Assembly: GCA_963660495.1 (NCBI GenBank)
Contig: CAVKYO010000012.1
Coordinates: forward strand, 1-19,175
DNA length: 19,175 bases
DNA from: CAG-877 sp963660495
GTDB taxonomy: Bacteria; Bacillota_I; Bacilli_A; RF39; UBA660
Direction: 5' to 3'
Numbering within the stretch: position 1 is the first letter of the stretch; every line of letters starts with the position of its first letter. A program made the translations under genes and the position numbers. This document shows, one piece after another, positions 13,730 through 19,175 of this stretch. A model generated the notes under the pieces. That model had not been told where the DNA came from. It saw only the letters and a list, made by a program, of their open reading frames with translations, and did no database searches.

Positions 13730-14608
13730 ATGTTAATAATTGGTAGTCATGTTGGTTTTAAGAAGGATAGTCAATTACTTGGAAGTTTAAATGAAGCTTT
13801 AGGATATGGTTCAAATACTTTTATGTTTTATACTGGTGCTCCTCAGAATACTAGTCGTTATCCAATTAATGATGCTTTGACACTTGAAGCTATTAATAAA
13901 ATGAAAGAGATGGAAATTGATTATTCTAAAGTAATAGTTCATGCTCCTTATATTGTTAATTTAGCTAATGATGATGAAGTTAAGTTTAATTTTGCAGTAC
14001 AGTTTTTAAAAGAAGAATTAAAAAGATGTAGTCAATTAGGCATAAAGAATGTTGTATTACATCCTGGTAGTCATGTGGGACTTGGAATTGATAAAGGAAT
14101 AGAAAATATTGCGAGAGGCCTTAATATGATACTTGGAGAGGTTGATGTTAGAATTCTTTTAGAGACTATGGCTGGAAAGGGTAGTGAAGTTGGTTCTAAG
14201 TTAGAAGAGATTAAAAGAATAATTGACTTGGTTAATGATAAAGAACATATTGGTGTATGTTTAGATACATGTCATTTAAGTGATGCAGGATATGATCTTA
14301 GTGATTTTAATAAATTCTTAGATGATTTTGATAAGATTATTGGAATAGATTTTATTCATTGTGTACATGTAAATGATAGTAAAAATGAATTAGGTAGTCA
14401 TAAAGATAGACATGAAAATATAGGATTTGGTAAGATAGGTTTTGATACTTTACTTGGCGTTATTTATAATGAAAGATTAGAAAATATTCCTAAGATATTA
14501 GAGACACCTTATGTAGATAAAGAGTTTGCTCCATATAAATATGAAATTGAAATGATTAAGAATAAGAAATTTGATAGTGATTTAATTGATAAGATTAGAG
14601 GTGTTTAA
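13730..14608 (+). CDS. nfo: Endonuclease IV (AP endonuclease)
   Basis: Endonuclease IV cleaves DNA 5' of abasic sites in base-excision repair. It is a TIM barrel with three metal ions. All nine expected ligands are present and in the E. coli order: His71, His111, Glu145, Asp179, His182, His213, Asp226, His228 and Glu258. Family segments include IGSHVGF, VHAPYIVN, LHPGSHVG, LLETMAGKG, VCLDTCHLSDAGYD, HVNDSK and a GSHKDRHENIG signature. The length of 292 aa is standard. The next gene overlaps its last codons. In B. subtilis nfo (yqfS) neighbours yqfT, and here a DUF2624-like gene lies one gene away on the other strand. Confidence 0.95.
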   Translation: MLIIGSHVGFKKDSQLLGSLNEALGYGSNTFMFYTGAPQNTSRYPINDALTLEAINKMKEMEIDYSKVIVHAPYIVNLANDDEVKFNFAVQFLKEELKRCSQLGIKNVVLHPGSHVGLGIDKGIENIARGLNMILGEVDVRILLETMAGKGSEVGSKLEEIKRIIDLVNDKEHIGVCLDTCHLSDAGYDLSDFNKFLDDFDKIIGIDFIHCVHVNDSKNELGSHKDRHENIGFGKIGFDTLLGVIYNERLENIPKILETPYVDKEFAPYKYEIEMIKNKKFDSDLIDKIRGV

Positions 14609-15590
14609 TATTAGTTCTATTGTATCGTATTATTATGATGATAGTAAATTTAGTGAACTGTTAGAAGAAAAGTTTCCTTCTTCAGTGTTTGCTGGCGTTT
14701 CAATTGATGAATATAGTGAAGATAAAGTTAATGAAATGATGGAAACTTTAAATGAAGTTCTTTTAAATCCTAAATCTAAAATAATGGAGTTACCTGAAAA
14801 AACAAGAGAAAATATTACTTGTTTGCCTGAAAAGGTAAGAGAACAAATAATGAGTTTATTTGATGATGAAGATTTGCTTTTATATGGACATGGTGGAGAT
14901 GCTAAGGAAATATTAGAGACCGGTAAAATGTATTGTTACTATAATAGTATTCCTTCCCATTTTTTACCGTTATCACAAACTAATGAATCACTAGATAACT
15001 TTAATCATTGGCCACATAGAGATGCACATCAAATACTTATTATGGGTATTAATCAAAGAGAGTTTAATCCATTATTTAAAAGAGAAGAAAATGGACATTA
15101 TAGTATTCCTAGTGAATATTTTCTTGGATATTATGATCGTGATTTAGAAGAATTTGTTCCAAATCCAGAATTTAAAAAAAGACACGAATATAAAGATGAA
15201 GATCCTTCTATAGAATTACATACAGGGGAATATATTAATGATCATAGTGCTATTTCAAAACAGGAAAATTTTAGTAGAATACTTCATAATTTTGATAATA
15301 TTCGTCTGTTACTTTCAATTTCTTCTTATTCACCATTGGATAAAAAAGGAATAGAAGATGTTTCTAAACAAGTATCATATTTTACTAGAGATACTTATAA
15401 TCAAGTAAAGAAGCTTACTCCTGAAGTAATTAGTAATTTTAAAAGAAGTATGGCTAGTAATACTACTAGTTCTAATAATCATTTTGATGATTTAGGTGAT
15501 TTCGACTTTTCTTTTGATGATGAATTAGGTGCTATGTTTAGTACCGATTCTAAACCGTCGGTAGTAGATACTAATAATACTAAAAAATAA
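14586..15590 (+). CDS. Unknown protein overlapping nfo; faintly ART-like core
   Basis: Up to 334 aa, overlapping nfo. The start is unresolved. Candidates are TTG 14586 (given here), GTG 14601 (no RBS of its own), or ATT 14610, which lies 6 nt after AGAGGTG (14597-14603) and is the best spaced. Residues 69-77 and 80-88 are two near copies (LPEKTRENI, LPEKVREQI). The middle reads LLYGHGGDAKEILETGKMYC (98-117), then HWPHRDAHQILIMGI, then YSIPSEYFLGYYDRDLEEFVPNP (172-194). 'YGHG...IL..GK' followed by 'IPxEYxxGYYD' reminds me of ADP-ribosyltransferase-fold proteins, a weak inference. The tail is rich in Asp/Phe (309-330) and low-complexity Ser/Thr/Asn. No signal peptide or membrane segment is visible. 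Function unknown. Confidence 0.7.
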   Translation: MIRLEVFNISSIVSYYYDDSKFSELLEEKFPSSVFAGVSIDEYSEDKVNEMMETLNEVLLNPKSKIMELPEKTRENITCLPEKVREQIMSLFDDEDLLLYGHGGDAKEILETGKMYCYYNSIPSHFLPLSQTNESLDNFNHWPHRDAHQILIMGINQREFNPLFKREENGHYSIPSEYFLGYYDRDLEEFVPNPEFKKRHEYKDEDPSIELHTGEYINDHSAISKQENFSRILHNFDNIRLLLSISSYSPLDKKGIEDVSKQVSYFTRDTYNQVKKLTPEVISNFKRSMASNTTSSNNHFDDLGDFDFSFDDELGAMFSTDSKPSVVDTNNTKK

Positions 15591-15594
15591 AAAC

Positions 15595-15623
15595 ATAAGA
15601 CTAGGTTAAGTACTTAGTCTTAT
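15595..15623. terminator. Bidirectional terminator of convergent genes
   Basis: ATAAGACTA (15595-15603) with TAGTCTTAT (15615-15623), 9-bp stem, 11-nt loop. On the minus strand it is followed by a long T-run (complement of 15581-15593). On the plus strand the tail is weaker (ATTTGTT). The strong minus-strand tail supports the minus-strand gene that ends here. Confidence 0.75.
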
Positions 15624-15855
15624 ATTTGTTATAGATAGATATTATAGTATTGTATAATTCTGGCTTTAACTTTTGTTTTAGTAAATAAAAAGAATTTTCA
15701 TTATTATTTAGAATTTCTTGGTAGTTTGTTTTTATAAAATTATAAATAATAGTTATTTCTTCATTTGTTACTTCTATATTTTCTTTTAATGCATATCTTT
15801 TAATGTCTTCTTTAGTTAAAATATTTATATATTTTTTAATTATTTCCTTATAAAT
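15601..15855 (-). CDS. DUF2624/YqfT-like 84-aa protein with AUU start
   Basis: This frame has no ATG, GTG or TTG, so it escapes usual gene finding. It is nevertheless well supported. A strong ribosome binding site GAGGTGAT (15866-15859 on the minus strand) sits at normal distance from an ATT codon (15855-15853). The frame is then open for 84 codons, the TAG lies inside a terminator stem, and that terminator has a good U-run on this strand. The product is helical and lysine/isoleucine-rich: KEIIKKYINILTKEDI, RYALKENIEVTNEEI, IIYNFIKTNYQEIL, LKQKLKPELYNTII. The 'LTxEDIxxYA' and 'iyxxik' pattern fits DUF2624 (B. subtilis YqfT) as I remember it. The nearby nfo fits too, since yqfT follows nfo (yqfS) in B. 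subtilis. An AUU start is known from infC and could mean control by initiation stringency. Confidence 0.6.
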   Translation of the reverse strand: MYKEIIKKYINILTKEDIKRYALKENIEVTNEEITIIYNFIKTNYQEILNNNENSFYLLKQKLKPELYNTIISIYNKYKTKYLT

Positions 15856-15898
15856 AGTATCACCTCATAAAAATATATGAAATAAGATTTTAAATATG

Positions 15899-15907
15899 TG
15901 GTAAACT
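15899..15907 (+). promoter_or_regulatory. Extended -10 promoter of the PBP gene
   Basis: TGGTAAACT (-10 TAAACT at 15902-15907), with no convincing -35. The RBS GAGGAGA (15914-15920) lies 5 nt before the ATG at 15926, so the leader would be very short. Confidence 0.4.
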
Positions 15908-15925
15908 AGTGTTGAGGAGAATTTT

Positions 15926-17971
15926 ATGAATAAAAGAAAAAAGAAAATTAATTATGAGAAAATTATTAATAAAAGAGTCTTAGTTATACTAATTGCTTTG
16001 ATTAGTCTTTTTTCTGTTATATTTATTAAGTTATTTATGGTAATGATTGTTGATAAAGATAAATATAATGATAAGTTACTTTCTTTAACTAGCAAAAATG
16101 TTACTTTAAATAGTGCTCCTAGAGGAAGAATACTTGATCGTAATTATAATGTTATAGTAGATAATAAAGCTATTAATACTATTGTATATAAAAAAGAAAA
16201 AGGTACTACTAATGAAGAAATGATAGATGTAGCTTATACTGTTTCATCTCATTTGGATTTAGATCTTTCTAAGCTTACATTAAGAGCTAAAAAAGAATTT
16301 TATTTAGCTAAGTATCCGGAGAAATGTAAAAAGAAGATTAAAAGTAGTGAATATGAAAAAGTAAAACAAAGAAAACTTACTAATAAAGATATAGAAGAGT
16401 TAAAAATAGAAAGAATTAGTTTGGATGAGCTTAATGTTTTTACTGATGATGATTTAAAGACTGCTTATTTATATTATTTAATGAATAAAGGTTATACATA
16501 TGAAGAGAAGATTATTAGAAATGATGCTAGTGATGAGGAGTTTGCTTATATTTCTGAAAATAATGATAAATTAGATGGGTTTGATACTAGAGTTGATTGG
16601 GAAAGAGTATATCCATATGGTGATACATTAAGGACTATTTTAGGTACTGTTTCTAGTAGTAGTCAAGGTATTCCTAGTGAAGATAAGAATTATTATTTGA
16701 GTCTTGGTTATTCTTTAAATGATAGAGTTGGTCTTAGTTATTTAGAAAAGCAATATGAGAGTTATTTAAAGGGAGAAAAGAGTATATATGAGAAGATTAA
16801 TTCTCATGAATTAAGACTTGTTAAAGAAGGAATGAGAGGTAATGATATTGTTTTATCTATAGATATTAATTTACAGATGGAAATAGATAAGTTAATAGAT
16901 GAGGCAATTGTTAAGGCTAAGAGTGAAGCTAATACTGAGTATTATGATCATTCTTCTGTTATTGTTACTGATCCTAACACTGGTGAGATTTTAGCAATGG
17001 CTTCTAGGAAAATTGTTGGAGATAAGATTATTGATAATGTTAATAGTATTTTAATATCGCCAATTACACCTGGTTCTGTTGTTAAGGGTGCATCTATGTT
17101 AGTAGGGTATGAAACAGGTGCTATTAAGTTTGGAGAAAAGATGTTAGATGAATGTATTAAAATAGCTGGTACTCCTGAAAAATGTTCATCTGTTAATGAC
17201 TTAGGTGTAATTGATGATTTAACTGCTATGGCTAAGAGTAGTAATGTTTATCAGTTTAAGACAGCTATTAGAGTTAATGGACAAGAATATTATAGAGATA
17301 TGAAACTTAATTTTAATCAGAAGGCTTTTGATACTTATCGTAATATGTATCATGCATTTGGACTTGGAGTTAAAACGGAAATAGATTTACCAGTTGAAAG
17401 TGCTGGTTATACTTCTTTAGATAAAGCTGCTGGTAATTTACTTGATTTTGTTATGGGACAATATGAAACGTATACTCCTATACAATTAGCTCAGTATGTA
17501 TCTACTATTGCGAATGGTGGAAATAGATTGCAACCTCATTTATTAAAAGAAGTTAGAAAAGCTACTGATAAAGATACTTTAGGAGATGTTATGTATACTT
17601 TTGAGCCTAAAGTTTTAAATAAAGTAGAAGTTAAAAGTGAGAACTTGAAAAGAGTACAAGAAGGATTTTATGCTGTTATGCATATGTCGGGAGGTTATGG
17701 TAGAGGATATGTAAATGATAGGATGGATGCTGCTGGTAAAACCGGTACTTCACAAAGTTTTATAGATACTAATAATGATGGTATTATTGATACTGAGACT
17801 ATTACATCATCATTTATAGGTTATGCGCCATATAACAATCCTAAAGTAGCATTTTTAGTTACTTCTCCTAATTCTTCACATACTAATTCTGGAAGTGAAT
17901 TTACTAGTTTAGTTAATTATAGACTTACTAGAGCTGTTACTGATAAATATTATGATATGTATGGGATATAG
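15926..17971 (+). CDS. Class B penicillin-binding protein (transpeptidase)
   Basis: A monofunctional DD-transpeptidase that cross-links peptidoglycan outside the membrane. A lysine-rich cytoplasmic tail precedes a single membrane anchor (about 18-42). It is followed by the PBP-dimer domain (APRGRILDRN, 64-73) and the transpeptidase domain with all three signatures: Ser384-Val-Val-Lys387 (nucleophile), Ser438-Ser-Asn440 and Lys605-Thr-Gly-Thr608. The segment LNDRVGLSYLEKQYESYLKG resembles elongation-type PBP2 (PbpA/PbpH), so a role in lateral wall growth is more likely than septation, but no rodA or ftsW is adjacent to confirm it. The 681 aa are normal. It stands alone between a divergent small gene and rpmG. 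An intact wall synthase argues against a wall-less Mollicute. Confidence 0.93.
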   Translation: MNKRKKKINYEKIINKRVLVILIALISLFSVIFIKLFMVMIVDKDKYNDKLLSLTSKNVTLNSAPRGRILDRNYNVIVDNKAINTIVYKKEKGTTNEEMIDVAYTVSSHLDLDLSKLTLRAKKEFYLAKYPEKCKKKIKSSEYEKVKQRKLTNKDIEELKIERISLDELNVFTDDDLKTAYLYYLMNKGYTYEEKIIRNDASDEEFAYISENNDKLDGFDTRVDWERVYPYGDTLRTILGTVSSSSQGIPSEDKNYYLSLGYSLNDRVGLSYLEKQYESYLKGEKSIYEKINSHELRLVKEGMRGNDIVLSIDINLQMEIDKLIDEAIVKAKSEANTEYYDHSSVIVTDPNTGEILAMASRKIVGDKIIDNVNSILISPITPGSVVKGASMLVGYETGAIKFGEKMLDECIKIAGTPEKCSSVNDLGVIDDLTAMAKSSNVYQFKTAIRVNGQEYYRDMKLNFNQKAFDTYRNMYHAFGLGVKTEIDLPVESAGYTSLDKAAGNLLDFVMGQYETYTPIQLAQYVSTIANGGNRLQPHLLKEVRKATDKDTLGDVMYTFEPKVLNKVEVKSENLKRVQEGFYAVMHMSGGYGRGYVNDRMDAAGKTGTSQSFIDTNNDGIIDTETITSSFIGYAPYNNPKVAFLVTSPNSSHTNSGSEFTSLVNYRLTRAVTDKYYDMYGI

Positions 17972-17998
17972 TTTTTGTTAAAAATAAGCAAAAATCTT

Positions 17999-18026
17999 TT
18001 GCAATTTATAAAAAGTTTGGTATAAT
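17999..18026 (+). promoter_or_regulatory. Promoter of rpmG
   Basis: -35 TTGCAA (17999-18004), 16-bp spacer, -10 TATAAT (18021-18026), with TG at 18018-18019. RBS AAGGAGGG (18039-18046) follows 6 nt before the ATG. Confidence 0.7.
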
Positions 18027-18052
18027 ACCTATAGACGTAAGGAGGGATAGAC

Positions 18053-18214
18053 ATGGCTAAAGCAGGAAATAGACAATATAAAACTCTTTTTTGTACTGAA
18101 TGTAAAGAAGAAAATTATAGAGTTGAGAGAAATGTTAAGAAAACAGACCGTCTTGAATTAAATAGATACTGTCCTAGATGTAAAAAACATACTGTACATA
18201 AGGAAAAGAAATAA
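18053..18214 (+). CDS. rpmG: 50S ribosomal protein L33
   Basis: A 53-aa protein of the large ribosomal subunit. It has the zinc-ribbon form of L33, with Cys14-x-x-Cys17 and Cys40-x-x-Cys43 (CTEC and CPRC), a basic surface and the closing KKHTVHKEKK typical of L33. Many Firmicutes also carry a second copy lacking the cysteines, used under zinc shortage; none is seen here. A consensus-like promoter and RBS lie directly upstream. In many Bacilli rpmG is followed by secE and nusG; here a different small ORF and efp follow. Confidence 0.95.
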   Translation: MAKAGNRQYKTLFCTECKEENYRVERNVKKTDRLELNRYCPRCKKHTVHKEKK

Positions 18215-18251
18215 TTAATTTTATTTCGTTTTGTTTTGTTAAGGAAAAATT

Positions 18252-18437
18252 ATGATTAGAAATTTTAAAATACCAGAAAATATTGATAAATTGATTGAAC
18301 GTCAATCTAAAGTTACTAGCGTTTTGGATGGAAATAATTCTTTTGTTAGTAATTTTTTTACTGAAGATTCCAGAAGGAGTTTAAGAAAAAGAGGTAAAGT
18401 TTACCAGAAAATAAAATATTATGATTCAAAGAAGTGA
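18252..18437 (+). CDS. Small basic protein of unknown function
   Basis: A 61-aa ORF between rpmG and efp, rich in Lys and Arg, with no hydrophobic segment. It therefore is not SecE, which usually follows rpmG. The N-terminal part (PENIDKLIERQSKV) is likely helical and the C-terminal part (RRSLRKRGKVYQKIKYYDSKK, 41-61) strongly basic, which could bind RNA or the ribosome. An AAGGA (18240-18244) precedes the ATG. No terminator is visible before or after it, so it appears to be carried on the rpmG-efp transcript. I do not recognise a family. The ORF is short, and conservation in relatives would decide whether it is real. Confidence 0.6.
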   Translation: MIRNFKIPENIDKLIERQSKVTSVLDGNNSFVSNFFTEDSRRSLRKRGKVYQKIKYYDSKK

Positions 18438-18455
18438 GATAGGAGGTGTTTTTTC

Positions 18456-19013
18456 ATGATTAGTACTAATGATTTAAAAAATGGTATTACTATTGAAGTA
18501 GATGGAGCTATCTTTGTTGTTATGGAGACTCAACATGTTAAACCTGGTAAAGGTGCAGCAATAGTAAAAGCTAAATTAAAGAATTTAAGAACTGGAGCTA
18601 TCTTCGAAAAGACTTTTAATGCTGGTGTTAAAGTTGCGACTGCTAGAATTGAAAAGACTTTAATGCAATATCTATATACCATGGGTGATGTTTATTATTT
18701 CATGAATATGGATACTTATGAACAATTAGAACTTGATAAAAGTATTATTGGAGATGGAGCTAAGTTTTTAAAAGAAAACTTAGAAGTATATATTACTACA
18801 TATGAAGGTGAAGTATTAGGTATTGATTTACCAGATAAGGTAGAATTAAAGATAACTCATACTGAAGCTGCTGTTAAGGGTAATACTACTAACAATGCTT
18901 TAAAAGATGCTGAGTGTGAAACTGGATTAATGGTTCGTGTTCCTTTATTCATTGAAGAAGGCGAAGTTATTATTGTTTCAACTGCAGATGGAAAATATGT
19001 ATCAAGAGCTTAA
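18456..19013 (+). CDS. efp: Translation elongation factor P
   Basis: EF-P binds between the P and E sites and relieves ribosome stalling at consecutive prolines. It is 185 aa with the KOW-like N-terminal domain, the middle OB domain and the C-terminal OB domain. The loop VKPGKGAA carries Lys32, the position modified in EF-P of other bacteria. Family segments include MISTNDLKNG, GDVYYFMNMDTYEQ, ITHTEAAVKGNTTNNALKDA and TGLMVRVPLFIEEGEVI. AGGAGGTG (18441-18448) is a strong RBS 7 nt before the ATG. No modification genes (epmA/epmB, ymfI, earP) are in the window, so the type of Lys32 modification is open. Confidence 0.97.
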   Translation: MISTNDLKNGITIEVDGAIFVVMETQHVKPGKGAAIVKAKLKNLRTGAIFEKTFNAGVKVATARIEKTLMQYLYTMGDVYYFMNMDTYEQLELDKSIIGDGAKFLKENLEVYITTYEGEVLGIDLPDKVELKITHTEAAVKGNTTNNALKDAECETGLMVRVPLFIEEGEVIIVSTADGKYVSRA

Positions 19014-19025
19014 GGCTCTTTTTTT
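19004..19025 (+). terminator. Terminator of efp
   Basis: AAGAGC (19004-19009) and GCTCTT (19015-19020), 5-nt loop carrying most of the stop codon, followed by T-run. The efp stop TAA (19011-19013) lies in the loop. Confidence 0.8.
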
Positions 19026-19038
19026 ATTTATAAGAAAT

Positions 19039-19067
19039 TTGCTTTTTACTTTTCAAATTTTTATAAT
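19039..19067 (+). promoter_or_regulatory. Promoter of an ORF-less transcript
   Basis: -35 TTGCTT (19039-19044), 17-bp spacer, -10 TATAAT (19062-19067). Transcription would start near 19074. A perfect TTGACA also occurs at 19075-19080 but has only a poor -10 (TAATCT, 19098-19103). Confidence 0.5.
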
Positions 19068-19073
19068 TGTGCC

Positions 19074-19161
19074 ATTGACAAGCAAACATTTGTATTGTAA
19101 TCTTTAGTTTTGCAGCAAAGCTCCGCAAACCATTATAAAAAAAGGGCAAAAGCCCTTTTTT
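19074..19161 (+). ncRNA. Candidate small RNA or leader RNA
   Basis: A possible transcript of about 88 nt, with start predicted from the TATAAT upstream and end given by a strong terminator. No ORF with an RBS lies in it. It contains a hairpin with arms TTTGC and GCAAA around an inner AGC-AAA-GCT stem (19109-19129). The downstream gene is outside the window, so a terminator-type leader is as likely as a free-standing small RNA. No known riboswitch was recognised. Confidence 0.35.
19138..19161. terminator. Strong bidirectional terminator at the right edge
   Basis: AAAAAAGGGC (19138-19147), loop AAAA, GCCCTTTTTT (19152-19161). The 10-bp perfect stem with flanking A and T runs works on both strands. 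Confidence 0.9.
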
Positions 19162-19175
19162 GCGTGTTGTACTAT

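Noticed and set aside
17988..18002. GCAAAA-ATC-TTTTGC hairpin as terminator of the PBP gene
   Set aside because: Weak 6-bp A/T-rich stem with no T-run after it; it overlaps the -35 of the rpmG promoter.
18252..18437. secE assignment for the ORF after rpmG
   Set aside because: No membrane segment, which SecE needs.
1..19175. Mycoplasma-type code 4 (TGA as Trp)
   Set aside because: Several intact genes end in TGA at the expected length and all tryptophans use TGG.

Overview
The window comes from a strongly AT-rich, Gram-positive-type bacterium. It uses the standard bacterial code: TGA ends several genes (4487-5788, 9671-10315, 18252-18437) and tryptophan is always TGG. The order dnaG - rpoD - trmK, an nfo gene next to a DUF2624-like gene, a YrzE-like membrane protein, YetF and the A/T-rich codon use all point to Bacilli. 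An uncultured, Mollicutes-like gut lineage (RF39-type) is my best guess, from composition and from the DUF6273 and prepilin families. No database search was possible.

Layout. 1-731: 3' end of a DUF6273-type surface protein. 836-4383: macromolecular-synthesis cluster dnaG, rpoD and trmK, tightly packed behind one promoter. 4383-5880: a self-contained unit with three 32-bp-phased direct repeats, an AAA+ ATPase of the DUF4143 type and a terminator, at the place where nif3 often follows trmK. 5994-9624: a block of proteins of unknown function. It holds a 150-aa repeat protein, a membrane-anchored HExxH protease, a convergent YrzE-like membrane protein, and a divergent 362-aa protein built of the same repeat module as the 150-aa protein. 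9671-11532: YetF and a GHL10-type glycosyl hydrolase, overlapping or nearly so. 11539-13690: three type IV prepilin-like genes, two behind duplicated promoters and a third that looks like the highly expressed major pilin. 13703-15855: endonuclease IV, an overlapping unknown gene, and a convergent 84-aa gene that has no ATG, GTG or TTG codon and apparently starts at ATT. 15899-19025: class B penicillin-binding protein, L33, a small basic protein and EF-P. 19039-19161: a promoter-to-terminator unit with no ORF, either a small RNA or a leader.

Most of the window is housekeeping DNA. The parts that look least described are the repeat-module/protease block (6055-9608), the phased repeats in front of the ATPase, the AUU-start gene at 15601-15855, the codon signature of a hypervariable lectin-like tail at the left edge, and the ORF-less transcript at the right edge. 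No mobile element, CRISPR array, tRNA or rRNA was found. The only stretch above 300 bases without a gene of conventional start is 15591-15925, and it contains the AUU-start gene.
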